Below are positions 11,228-21,823 of a stretch of 64,000 nucleotides of DNA, in pieces; position 1 is the stretch's first letter; every line of letters starts with the position of its first letter. The translations under genes were made by a program, and so were the position numbers. The stretch is from positions 135,429,277 through 135,493,276 of the forward strand of contig CATIUR010000005.1 in assembly GCA_949592205.1 (NCBI GenBank), in the 5' to 3' direction. The notes below the pieces were generated by a model. The model saw only the letters and a program-made list of their open reading frames with translations, was not told where the DNA came from and did not search any database. The stretch comes from Helichrysum umbraculigerum. Lineage: Eukaryota > Streptophyta > Magnoliopsida > Asterales > Asteraceae.

Positions 11228-12209
11228 GTAGGGCTTGACCAGATCCGTTTTGTTTGTTGCATAATTATAAAGTGTTATATGTGAACCATCTTAAATGTAT
11301 ATTATGGTGATGATATATCATAATAATAACTTGGGGCTAATCTTTATGTATATGATGATAATTGTGATAATATACATAATATGGATAGATGAATTTCTTG
11401 CTAAAGATTTAGCATACAAAGTGGTGACTTGTTATAAGTGAAATACTGTGATTAAAGTGATATGATATATTGTGTATTGAGATGTTGAGATATGTTATAT
11501 ATTATTATAACATAAGTTCATTATTGTTGATAAGATACTGACTTGTGATGTTTTGTGGTGATTTCAGATAAACAAGAGACTCAGTGACATTAGACTACTG
11601 AGTGGAGACTGAGGTATTCGGTGAGTGGACTCGTACTCTCAGTGTGATTTAGTTGTAACATAATTGGTTACAACAGGTGAACATAGTGTTATTGTGATTG
11701 TTGATTGTGATTGTTGACTGTTGAAATACACGTGTAATAAGTGATGTGTTGCCTTTGAGCATTCTGTGATTCGGAGGTCAACTTGACTGATTAGTTGGAC
11801 TGGGTTGCTACAGGTTAGTCAATGTGAGATTTGTGATCATGTGTTGAGAATGGAACACATATTGACTAAAGGTAGCAAACAGTTATCGGTAAAGCCACTG
11901 TATTGGCCTGCAGTTGGTTGTAAGTGTCACTTGTTTTCATATAACACCCAGATTGATTAACTGAGTTTTAAATTAGATGAACTTTTATGTTTTGATTGAT
12001 TAAAGTTTTAATTTGGACAGACGCTTCCGATATATTGTATTTAAATATTTAAATAACTATAATAGGTGGGGTGTTATATGAACCTTACTCTAAAGAAACA
12101 TTAACCATTGTCCCTTTTAAGGCATTGCGGCATTGGTTATCAAAATTAAATTGCAATTGCAAGGTATTATACATGCAGAGAATAGATTTTTTATTTTTTT
12201 AAGGATTTT

Positions 12210-12400
12210 GCTAAACATAGCCCTAAGGGCTATGAATAACAACTAAAATTTCATAGGTGGTTGGTAGTTTACGGTTGATAAACTAACTATGTTGGCTATT
12301 TAACTACATGTGGTTGACGGTTTCATGACGGTTAAAGGAAGTTGGGCGGTTTTTGATGGAAGTTATTAATTTATACATAGCCCTAAGGGCTACAAATAGC
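12210..12400. mobile_element. small MITE with self-palindromic ends, 191 bp
   Basis: Each end carries the palindrome ATAGCCCTAAGGGCTA (12217-12232 and 12377-12392). The wider ends are inverted copies of each other. ATTTT flanks both sides (12205-12209, 12401-12405), a possible short target duplication. Superfamily is not resolved. Confidence 0.5.
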
Positions 12401-13088
12401 ATTTTCCTTTTTTTAATAACAGCGGTTAACAAACCATTCTTCTAATACATTTGCATTATACGGAGTAAATAATAGGGATAATTTTAGCCGGGACCACCCA
12501 CAAAAATTATGCACCGGAGTATATATTATTCATTTTGATTTTGATGTAGACAAAGGGAACTTGATTTTGGTAGTTGACTCTTGGGAGACTTTAGCAACCT
12601 CAAAACACGTCTTGTGTAGATTTATAATTGACTTTTCTCCTAGAAGCTACCATGTTGCGTCGAGTATCTATACACAATCTATTCTATTTCTATTCTATTC
12701 TAACCTAAAAGAAGAATACAAGTTCACAAAAATTATATCATCTGTTTGACTGCTTCGTATACTTGAGATACGCGTACATACATTTTCCTGATTAAATAGT
12801 AAACTGCAACAGAATATAATAACACCAAGTCTAGTAAACCAAAAACAAAATCTTATAACTGTTTCAAATTAATCAGCACTTATAGAATGTAAGAAACATT
12901 GAGCAAATGAACCATATTGTCACTCTGTCATGCTAGTTATAAAGAGAATCTAATATATCTCCTTTCTTTTGGTTTTTCTTTGATTACTAACTACTACTAT
13001 ATAAGCTACTAATGCGTGTGTTAAGTGTACTGCTGAAATGAAAGGATCTGATTCTGCAGATTTAAGTCATTGGTTTTGTTTGTTTGTT
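12401..13088. other. intergenic, 3' flank of the receptor kinase
   Basis: No gene seen. It includes the probable 3' UTR and terminator region of the minus-strand receptor kinase gene. Confidence 0.5.
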
Positions 13089-16000
13089 CTAATCAGAATG
13101 AGGTAAGGGTTCCAAGTCGTATACCCGGATCTGTTCGAGCTGGCTAACAACTTCATGGATAGTCGGTCGATTATCAGGAACCTCCACCACACAAGCCAAA
13201 GCAATCTGTAACATACTAACCATTTCGTCTTCGATGTTATGAAACCTTGTTAGCTCGACGTCAAAAACCTCAGTTGTCCATTCTTCCCTGACTACTGATT
13301 GAACCCACCTGGGTAGATCTATCATGTCCCCTCTTGATGGAGATTGAAAGGGCTGTTTTCCAGTTAAGATCTCGAGTAGGAGGACACCGAAGCTGTAGAT
13401 ATCTGATTTATGGGAGTGTTTGCGGGTTTCTAGGACTTCCGGTGCTATATATCCTGCAGATTGGGAAGTTGGGTTTGGAGGTATGTTCATGACAGGGACT
13501 AAGCCCATGTCGCTGATGCAGGCTTCTATATCTTGGTCGATGAGTATGTTTGATGATTTGATGTTTCCATGACTGAACCTTGGGCCTCCTACAGAATGGA
13601 TGTGGGCAATGCCTTTTGCAATTCCCATGGAAATTTTGACTCTGGCTTCCCAGTCAAATGGAAAGCTACCAGCACCACTGTTCCCTAAGATTTTTATGTA
13701 AATTATAAATCTCGGAGAGTAACAGCAATAGGATAATACAATAAACTAGATTCGGAAATTTTGACAAGTTCTTGTTTTATTACAGGTCAAATTTGACATA
13801 ATCACTTATGAATGGGTCGAATAAAGAATTACGTTCTATATTTCAGTCAAACAAATCAAATAAATAAGTTGGCCAAAACGAAATGTGTACATTTGGTTGA
13901 ACGGGTCGATTAATGTGGCCTTTTAATGATCAGCCTACTAAATAGTTCTATTCCAAGTATTTGTATTATTAATGAAATAATACAATATTTGTAATTGTTA
14001 ATTTATAAAAGACGACATACAATAAGGTGTTCCACTTCGATCCAACTTGTTCTGACCCCAATCAAGATACTACCTGTTCTGAGCCAAAGACCTACTGACC
14101 CCTTATAAGCAAGTCCGCCTACCCACACAGTTTACCACATCTAAAAATAAAATGGGTCAAAGTGGTCGAAAGTTTTTAAAAGTGTATAAACCTCCAAATC
14201 TTTTAATTCACAAAGTTTTTAAAAGTGTATAAACCTCCAAATCTTTTAATTCACAAAATTTGGATTGCCATCGAAACAACAAAACTTTTGCAATTTTATT
14301 TGAAGAACTAATTGTCTACAGAAATACAAAAAAAAAACTTGTTCAAAAGTGTTTGACTCAATCCGACCTAACCCGTTTACAGTTTAGATCCGTACAAAAT
14401 TTGCCTTGACCTTATAACCAGTCTGCCACTTGCACATAATAGGCAAGGATAGTGTCAAAAAATACTTACCATGCATAAGGGTCATCAAGCTACCAGCCTC
14501 ATAATAATCATAAACGAGAAGCTTTTCATCCTCTGAATAATAGAAAGAACGAAGGGCTGCAACATTTTGATGCTGCCCAATTCTCCCTATTAGCTGCATT
14601 TGCTGTTCAAAGTCTTTCTTACTCACAGCTACTTCTTTTAATCTTTTCACAACCACAGTAGTGGACTCTTCCAAAACCGCCTTGTAGGCTATTCCAAAAG
14701 TACCCTTCCCGAGCACCTCAGCAGAAGCCCGTAACAAGTCATCAAGATCAAAATTATAAGAAGAACCTTCAAAGAAAACCAGCTTGTGGTTATCATTCTC
14801 ATTAGCCCCACTACCAATTTCAGTTGGGCACTTCTCAACCTTACTGGCAGTCAAAGGTTTCGTTCTTTGGCCTCTACTTCCATCAGTACTCTTTTTCCCA
14901 AGACAACAGAAAACAAAGGTAACAACTAAAAGTAATACTGCACCACCTCCCACAATTGCAATCGCTATAATAGCCCATAATGGAAATTTCTTTTTGGAAG
15001 GATCGTGCCCACAATCCTTGAGAGGTAATCCACACAAAAACCGGTTCCCTATAAATGAAGAACTTGGGAAAGTTTGAAAGGAAGGTGGAATCAAGCCGTT
15101 GAGATGATTGTAGCTCATGTTCACATGTCTGAGTTTTGAGAACTTGACATCAGGAATTGGACCAGATAGAGAATTGTTCTGGAGGTATAATCCAGTTAGC
15201 CTCGTCATAGATTGGATATTTGGTGAAATAGTTCCAGTGAATGAATTAAGGGATAGGTCTAGTATATGCAGTCGGCGAGGAAAGATGGCTGGAATGTTAC
15301 CACTGAAGTTGTTATGTTGAAGAAAAAGAGAACGTAGTGAAGGAAGGGAAAGAAGATCTGATGGAGGACCAAGTGTGGAAGACCAAGCTCTAATGTATTT
15401 GGAAGCCCAAGATTGTGTGACGAAAAGGGCTGCACGGAAGATGAAGAAGTGCATGCGGGATACATTTATTCCTCATAATTACCAACGTTTAATGTACCAA
15501 CGGTTACAGAATCTGAAACAGGGACCCAAATCGCTTGATGATTACACAACTGAATTTTATCAGTTGATTGCACGTAATGATATTCAGGAAACGGATGAAC
15601 AATTGGTTTCTCGTTACATCGGAGGGTTGAGGGTTCAGACCATGGATGCTGTTAACTTGTTTGATCCGTTGACAGTTTCTGAGGCATACCAACGAGCACT
15701 GACATTTGAGAAACAGAATCGCCGGGTGGGTAGTTCAACTTCTTCTACCGCGGTTGCCGGAGGTTCTGGTACGGGTAATGTGGCATCTCGTTTTGTGCCC
15801 AATCAGCCAAGAACAGGGGGTAGTAGTACTGGCACAACTTCTAGGGGTGTTGGCAGTAGTACTTTGAAATGTTTCAACTGTGGGGAAATTGGTCATCGGA
15901 TAGCAGAATGCAAGAAAGCTGGTAAAAGGCATCTGTTTGTTGAACCTGATGGTTGGGACGGTGATAATGTTAATGATGAGCAGCAAGATGAAGATCCAGT

Positions 16001-19000
16001 GTATGATGACGAGCCTGAAGAAGAGCTAGTTACTGGTGATGTGGGAACTAGTTTGGTTGTAAGGCGCTCTTGCTTTACGCCAAAAGCTGTTGGTGACGAT
16101 TGGCTCAAGCACAACATCTTTCAGTCCACCTGTACTGTTTTGGGTAAGGTTTGCACCTTTGTTATTGATTCTGGAAGTTGTGATAACTTAGTATCTGAAG
16201 AGGCTGTTCAGAAGTTGGGTTTAAAAACAGAGAATCGTCCAAAACCTTACAAGCTGCAATGGTTTAAAAAGGGTGGTGAGGTAACGGTATCTAAACGATC
16301 TCTTGTTCAATTTTCTGTTGGCATGTATTATAAAGATGATGTTTGGTGTGATGTGGTTCCCATGGATGCCTGTCATTTGTTATTGGGTAGGCCTTGGGAA
16401 TATGATCGTAGCATAACTCATAATGGGCGGTCTAATACTTATAGCTTTTTGTTTGATGGGGTGAAAATAACTTTGGTTCCTAATAAGCCTAAGGAATTGG
16501 TCACCAAACCCTCTGCTACTCTTTTGACTCTTACACAGTTTGAAAATGAATTGGAAGTGGCGGATGATGTGTTTGTATTGATAGGGAAGGAAGTAGCTGA
16601 AGATGTTGATATTCCTGATAAAATGATTCCTTTAATTGAGGAATTTGCAAATGTATTCCCTAATGAGTTACCTGATGGGTTGCCACCTTTGCGTGACATC
16701 CAACACCATATTGATTTAGAACCTGGTGCACAATTGCCAAACAGACCACATTACAGAATGAGTCCAGTAGAGCATGAGGAATTGCGGAGACAGGTTGAGG
16801 AGTTGATTTCAAAGGGTCATGTGCGTGAGAGCATGAGTCCTTGTGCTGTTCCTGCTTTATTAACTCCAAAGAAAGATGGTACATGGCGTATGTGTGTTGA
16901 CAGTCGTGCCATAAATAAAATTACTGTGAGGTACAGGTTCCCTATTCCCCGACTTGATGACTTACTTGATCAAATCGGTGGTGCTACTATTTTTACAAAA
17001 CTGGATTTGAAAAGTGGGTATTACCAGATTCGTCTTAGACCCGGAGATGAATGGAAAACAGCTTTCAAGACTCGTGAAGGGTTGTATGAATGGTTGGTGA
17101 TGCCTTTTGGATTATCAAACGCTCCTAGTACATTTATGCGTGTGATGAACCAATTGCTAAGGCCCTTTATTGGCGAGTTTGTGGTTGTTTACTTTGATGA
17201 TATTCTTATTTACAGTGCTTCTTTTGATGAGCATGTAAGTCATGTGCGGCAGGTGTTGACATTACTTCGCAGAGATAGTTTCTATGCTGCTGTGAAGAAG
17301 TGTGTGTTCATGACCCCTAAAGTCTTGTTTTTGGGGTATGTTGTTTCTGGTGATGGTATACAGGTGGATGAGTCTAAGGTAGGGGCTATACAGCAATGGC
17401 CAACCCCAACTACAATCACTGAAGTGCGTAGTTTCCATGGTCTTGCTTCATTTTATAGGCGTTTCATTCCTCACTTCAGTTCTATTATGGCACCAGTGAC
17501 TGAATGTATGAAGGGGAAGACGTTTGTGTGGACTGATGAGGCAGAAATGGCTTTTCAGAAAATAAAGGAGAAGCTTACAACAACACCAATTCTGGTATTG
17601 CCTGATTTTTCTAAAGTTTTTGAACTTCATACTGATGCATCTAAGGTTGGAATAGGGGGTGTTCTCAGCCAAGGTGGACGACCTGTTGCTTATTTTAGTG
17701 AGAAGTTGACGGGACCAAAGCTTCGTTACAGCACCTATGATCTGGAGTTTTATGCTGTAGTTCAAGCTGTGAAGCATTGGCGCCATTATTTATTTCATAA
17801 AGAGTTTGTTTTGTTTACAGATCATGACTCTTTGAGACACATTCGTAGCCAAGATAAGGTGTCTCATAAGCATGCACGGTGGATGGCTTTCTTAGAGAAC
17901 TTTACTTTTGTAGTGAAACACAAGTCGGGAATCACCAATCGTGTGGCGGATGCTTTGAGCAGGAGGAATAATCTGCTTGTGACTATGAGGGTTAGTGTGC
18001 CAGGGATGGATGTTCTGCAACAACAACTTTCTGTTGATCCCTATTTTTCTAAAGTGATTCAGGATGTGCAATCTGGGCAGAGATCAGATTTCCTGGTGCA
18101 TGATGGTTTTCTTTTCAAGGGAAATCAGTTGTGTATTCCTGATTCCAGTCTTCGTTTGCAAATCATTAAAGAGTCACATGGTGAGGGGCATGTTGGACGT
18201 GATCGCACTTTACAGTTAGTGCAATCATCTTATTTTTGGCCTACTATGAGAAAAGAAGTGGATCGTTATGTTAAGCGATGTCGGATCTGTCAAGTGTCTA
18301 AAGGCACAGCTACTAATGCTGGGCTTTATATGCCTTTACCTGTTCCTTTACAGCCGTGGGTGGATCTTAGCATGGATTTTGTGTTGGGATTGCCACGTAC
18401 TCAAAGAGGTAATGATTCAATTTTTGTGGTTGTTGATCGTTTTTCTAAGATGGTGCACTTTATTCCTTGCAAAAAGACAACAGATGCAGTTAATGTGGCT
18501 CAGCTTTTCTTTCGTGATGTCTATCGTTTGCATGGTTTGCCATCTTCTATTGTATCTGATCGAGACACCAGGTTTTTGAGTCACTTTTGGCGTAGCTTGT
18601 GGAAGATGGTTAACACTCAGCTTAATTTCAGTAGTGCTTATCATCCTCAAACAGATGGGCAGACTGAAGTTGTTAATCGATCTCTTGGTAATCTGTTGCG
18701 GTGTTTGGTTGGTGACCATGTGAAATCTTGGGATCAGAAGCTCTGTCAGGCTGAGTTTGCCCATAATCATGCTGTGAATCGTAGTACCGGTTTTAGCCCA
18801 TTTCAAGTGGTGTATTCTGCTCAGCCACGAGGACCACTTGATTTAATGTCATCTTCTATTTCCAATAATGTTCCAAAGAAAGTGCAGGATTTTGTTGAAG
18901 GGTTACATGGAATCCATCAAGCTGTTCGTGATAACTTGGCCAAATCTAATGCCAAGTATAAGCAAGATGCGGATCACAAACGCAGGCAGGTTGAGTTTGA

Positions 19001-20123
19001 GGAGGGAGACTTTGTCTGGGCAGTTTTAACTAAAGATCGTTTTTCAGTTGGTGATTATAACAAGTTGTCAGCCAAGAAGATTGGACCAGTGGAGATTCTG
19101 GAGAAGATCAATTCTAATGCCTATCGTTTGAAGCTGCCGAGTCACATTCGTTGCTCTGATGTTTTCAATGTGAAGCATTTGTTGCCTTTTCATGGTGATT
19201 CTTCTGATGATGAACCAGCTGCAGATTCGAGGACGAATTTTGTCTACCCAGGGGGGAATGATGGAGGACCAAGTGTGGAAGACCAAGCTCTAATGTATTT
19301 GGAAGCCCAAGATTGTGTGACGAAAAGGGCTGCACGGAAAGGGGCATAACTTGGGCTACAGGGGTCCGTTTCAGGCCCATGAGCAGGCGAATCGAAGCTC
19401 GGTTCGAGGCCCACCAAGCCGCTAACTGCCGGAGGCGGTTAGCCCAATGCTCGAAGCCCAAAAACGGCTCCGTTTGGAAGATATGGGCTTTTTAATAAAT
19501 TTTCTGTTCGAATTAGACTTTTGTTTTGGGTTTGTGGTTTGGCCCGTTATGTTTTATCGGCCCATTTAAATTTCTGCTTGTTTATAATGGTTGGTATGAC
19601 ATTGTTTTGGGGTTAGTTTTTCATTTATCAAAAATCAGATTTCACTCTCAATTTTGTGAATCAAAGTACCCATTCACGGCATTCTTTGTGAATCAACGTG
19701 ATTCGGAAGAAATTATTCCTGGTATTCATAGAAATCAACAGGTTTAATTTGGTTATCCTTATTTCTCGCTACATCAAGATCAGACGGTAAACTCCCATTC
19801 AAGCGATTAGATCTGAGGCTTAGAACTCTCAATGCATCAAGTCGTCCAAGAGTGCCGGATGGTATGGGTCCTGCAAGTCCAACAGCAGGAAGTCGAACCA
19901 TAACCACACGAGTGGCATTAGAGGTACATGTAACGCCAAACCATGAAATGCATATGCTAGTAGCATTGATGACATTTCCCCATTTGAACTTTGGACCGTG
20001 AGGTACAGCAGCAGCAAATGCAAGAAGAGCTTGTTTATCTGAGTTTAAGTCAGCACACGCCAGAGGCAGAATGTAAAGTACGAGAAAGACGGGCAAAAAC
20101 AGTTGAGAATAGCAGGGTTTCAT
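13089..20123 (-). CDS. LRR receptor-like kinase (probable inactive), exon split by retrotransposon
   Basis: This is a membrane receptor-like protein of the LRR-III class (like the At5g58300 group of probable inactive receptor kinases). Exon 1 runs from ATG at 20123 to 14470, exon 2 from 13684 to 13089, with a GT-AG intron. Removing the retroelement and one copy of its target duplication leaves 608 codons in one frame. In order: signal peptide (MKPCYSQLFL), N-terminal LRR cap (DLNSDKQALL), a few LRRs, a transmembrane segment (WAIIAIAIVGGGAVLLLVV) and a kinase domain. The glycine loop GKGTFG and lysine VVVKRL are present, but the catalytic loop reads HGNIK and the DFG site reads DMG, so it is likely a pseudokinase acting as a scaffold. 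The CRM-like element interrupts the LRR region at SLPSD/LLSL in the opposite orientation. This copy is probably null unless the insertion is polymorphic or an assembly haplotype. Confidence 0.9.
14177..14262. repeat. tandem duplication in the receptor kinase intron
   Basis: A unit of about 42 bases, beginning AAAAGTGTATAAACC, occurs twice in direct tandem with nearly no difference. It lies in the single intron of the receptor kinase gene. Confidence 0.8.
15359..15439 (+). repeat. truncated 5' LTR
   Basis: Eighty-one bases identical to 19259-19339. The identity implies a recent insertion, but the segment is too short for dating. Confidence 0.9.
15375..19349 (+). CDS. gag-pol polyprotein, intact enzymatic domains
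   Basis: One uninterrupted frame of 1324 residues. In order: partial gag (about 25-120), CCHC zinc knuckle (CFNCGEIGHRIAEC, near 165), aspartic protease (VIDSGS, near 263), reverse transcriptase (MPFGLSNAPSTF and the YFDD active site near 605), RNase H (HTDAS, near 752), and integrase with an HHCC zinc finger (near 935-970) and catalytic D, D and E in MDFVLGLP, SDRDTRF and GQTEVV (near 1001, 1063, 1097). There is no chromodomain; the tail after FNVKHLLPFHGD is short, as in CRM elements. The first 21 residues come from the 5' LTR fragment and the last residues from the same 3' LTR segment, so the ends share one peptide. The natural gag start is lost, and translation from 15375 is an accident of the deletion. 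Confidence 0.93.
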   Translation: MEDQALMYLEAQDCVTKRAARKMKKCMRDTFIPHNYQRLMYQRLQNLKQGPKSLDDYTTEFYQLIARNDIQETDEQLVSRYIGGLRVQTMDAVNLFDPLTVSEAYQRALTFEKQNRRVGSSTSSTAVAGGSGTGNVASRFVPNQPRTGGSSTGTTSRGVGSSTLKCFNCGEIGHRIAECKKAGKRHLFVEPDGWDGDNVNDEQQDEDPVYDDEPEEELVTGDVGTSLVVRRSCFTPKAVGDDWLKHNIFQSTCTVLGKVCTFVIDSGSCDNLVSEEAVQKLGLKTENRPKPYKLQWFKKGGEVTVSKRSLVQFSVGMYYKDDVWCDVVPMDACHLLLGRPWEYDRSITHNGRSNTYSFLFDGVKITLVPNKPKELVTKPSATLLTLTQFENELEVADDVFVLIGKEVAEDVDIPDKMIPLIEEFANVFPNELPDGLPPLRDIQHHIDLEPGAQLPNRPHYRMSPVEHEELRRQVEELISKGHVRESMSPCAVPALLTPKKDGTWRMCVDSRAINKITVRYRFPIPRLDDLLDQIGGATIFTKLDLKSGYYQIRLRPGDEWKTAFKTREGLYEWLVMPFGLSNAPSTFMRVMNQLLRPFIGEFVVVYFDDILIYSASFDEHVSHVRQVLTLLRRDSFYAAVKKCVFMTPKVLFLGYVVSGDGIQVDESKVGAIQQWPTPTTITEVRSFHGLASFYRRFIPHFSSIMAPVTECMKGKTFVWTDEAEMAFQKIKEKLTTTPILVLPDFSKVFELHTDASKVGIGGVLSQGGRPVAYFSEKLTGPKLRYSTYDLEFYAVVQAVKHWRHYLFHKEFVLFTDHDSLRHIRSQDKVSHKHARWMAFLENFTFVVKHKSGITNRVADALSRRNNLLVTMRVSVPGMDVLQQQLSVDPYFSKVIQDVQSGQRSDFLVHDGFLFKGNQLCIPDSSLRLQIIKESHGEGHVGRDRTLQLVQSSYFWPTMRKEVDRYVKRCRICQVSKGTATNAGLYMPLPVPLQPWVDLSMDFVLGLPRTQRGNDSIFVVVDRFSKMVHFIPCKKTTDAVNVAQLFFRDVYRLHGLPSSIVSDRDTRFLSHFWRSLWKMVNTQLNFSSAYHPQTDGQTEVVNRSLGNLLRCLVGDHVKSWDQKLCQAEFAHNHAVNRSTGFSPFQVVYSAQPRGPLDLMSSSISNNVPKKVQDFVEGLHGIHQAVRDNLAKSNAKYKQDADHKRRQVEFEEGDFVWAVLTKDRFSVGDYNKLSAKKIGPVEILEKINSNAYRLKLPSHIRCSDVFNVKHLLPFHGDSSDDEPAADSRTNFVYPGGNDGGPSVEDQALMYLEAQDCVTKRAARKGA
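19259..19776 (+). repeat. 3' LTR of the CRM-like element
   Basis: Starts TGATGG after the polypurine tract and ends ..CTACATCA before the AGATC duplication. It holds an imperfect palindrome (GCTAACTGCC-GGA-GGCGGTTAGC, 19421-19443) followed about 45 bases later by a TATA-like TTTTTAATAAATT. Confidence 0.9.
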
Positions 20124-21787
20124 GATTAACTTTTCACACATGCGAAGCTTATGCTGATTCCTGTCAGGTGAATTTCCTGTTTCATCACACATAAAAAGAA
20201 AATTTTAATAACGATATTGACAATACTTTAATTTGTGTAGATAATGCATAAACAGGTCTTGACAAGAGAAAATAGCATGTTAATACTCACCAACCAGCTA
20301 ATTAAGTTACAAGAAAAGGAGTATCACAACTTGTATTACACTAGGAACACTGAAAATATCTGGCCCTTTTCTATCTGATAGAAATAATGTTTAAAAACAC
20401 ATAAAGAGATCTAGATGCGCTTATCTGATTCTGCTATATACTGTAACAAAGAGATAGCTAGAAGAATAAATGCTGAGTGACGGGGCTCCTAGAGTTGGGT
20501 TTATAAATGAAATTACAGGATAATCAGGTTACAATCTGTCATATAAACAAACTGCAAGCCCACTTAAAAGATCAGCAAGGTACGATGATGGCTTGTATTT
20601 GGTGCAACATACGCCAACATATCATTGGTACGGTGTCCCTACAACTGAACAACATTTTCCATTTACAGAGACATATGTCCTCGACTCTTTGTTTTTACCA
20701 TAAAAAAATGAAAGCACACAAGCATCTCGGGGCCTTGCTGACTCAGTTAACATCAATAGCTCGCAATGGAATGGTAAATAAAACAATATATGGAGCACAA
20801 CTTAGTCAACTTACTCGGTTTATAAAGTATCTATTGCCCTAAAAAGAATCAAGTTAGACTAAACCGGAGAACAGGAATCAATATCCAAACCAAAAAGCAT
20901 AACAGAAATACAATAATAAGAGACAACAGACATAGAAACATCGTATGGTTTTCTCCAGCTACTATCCTGAAAACTACAAAATGTAAAGAGGGCGAAGTAG
21001 ATAAAGGTACTTAATGTTTTAAGACATGGTTCCCATAATAATAATGATATAGTATCACTTGACATTTCACATTTGTGGTAAGGTGCTGAATCAAGCTAGA
21101 GTTTGACACGAAAGCTACAGATTACAAGACACTCATGCTAATTATGTCAAAAATCGTAATCTAATCTAAATACGTAAACAGAACTTCTCTAACATTAGTG
21201 CTATAAAATTGAACTTTCTATAATTGTCATACTTAAAGTGAAAATGAAGATATTTATATCTATATGACTGTATAACTTATTTAGCTAATGTACATATAAA
21301 ATCTACACTAATTTCGATCAATTCAATCACATAATCCGCAAATTTCCTATCATTCAAACACACTTTACTATAGGTTTCCAACCTACCAATCTCTGTATCA
21401 CTACAACTAATATTATCTATATCCGTACAATAATGAAACTCAAAAACTCTTAACACAGGAAATTTCTACAACCTCAACAAGTGCAATTTGCTTCATATTT
21501 GAGCAAATAATGACGTCATTCAGATTCATATTCTACAAAATACATAATCTTCTTAACCTTCAGCTGGCAAAATTTACACATCCAGTTATCTCATTCATAT
21601 ATCATACTCCACTATTAACCTGATACTTGTTAATTAACTCAAATAGCTAAATTACACAGAGATTTAACAAATAGTTACGTAAATAAACCGCAATGAAGTA
21701 GAAATACTCTCGAATGAACAAAATTACACAGAGATTCATCATAAACATATATAAACTATAAATCGTAAGGAAATCAGTACATATATG

Positions 21788-21823
<36 letters not shown>

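Larger units (their letters stand above)
10421..12078 (-). mobile_element. solo LTR, 1.66 kb
   Basis: The sequence starts TGTAACATCC and ends GGGGTGTTATA (expected TGTTACA with one C-to-T change). It is flanked by a perfect 5-base duplication TGAAC at 10416-10420 and 12079-12083. No internal retroelement region is present, so it is a solo LTR left by recombination. Orientation is inferred as minus: on that strand a palindrome array (11082-11227) lies about 75 bases upstream of a TATA-like CTATTTAAATGAG, and the start TATAACACCCC resembles the solo LTR at 61547. It is inserted in the right arm of the MULE at 9580-12091. Confidence 0.8.
9580..12091. mobile_element. MULE with telomere-repeat core, split by a solo LTR
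   Basis: Ends read GGGTGAGGTTCAAATGAG on the left and the near reverse complement on the right. They are flanked by a 9-base duplication AAAGAAACA at 9571-9579 and 12092-12100, which fits Mutator-like elements. The arms are about 270 bases and hold a conserved stretch around CTCTTCGATTTGTCGTCCCTC. The core is made of TTTAGGG-like repeats on the left and CCCTAAA-like repeats on the right. The right arm is interrupted by the solo LTR at 10421-12078; without it the element is about 849 bases. A second member lies at 41172-42000. There is no protein. Confidence 0.8.
15359..19776 (+). mobile_element. Ty3/gypsy chromovirus (CRM-like), 5'-deleted
   Basis: The element is flanked by the perfect duplication AGATC (15354-15358, 19777-19781). 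The 3' LTR (19259-19776, 518 bases) starts TGATGG right after the purine tract AGGGGGGAA and ends in CA. The 5' LTR is only its first 81 bases (15359-15439), identical to the 3' copy. It is then joined directly to the middle of gag, so the rest of the LTR, the primer-binding site and the gag start are missing. Lacking most of the 5' LTR and its promoter, this copy cannot replicate. Assignment to CRM rests on protein flavour and on the pol frame running into the 3' LTR, as described for CRM elements. Confidence 0.9.

Noticed and set aside
14784..15077. Plus-strand 97-codon frame in the receptor kinase
   Set aside because: Antisense shadow of the kinase and transmembrane coding region.
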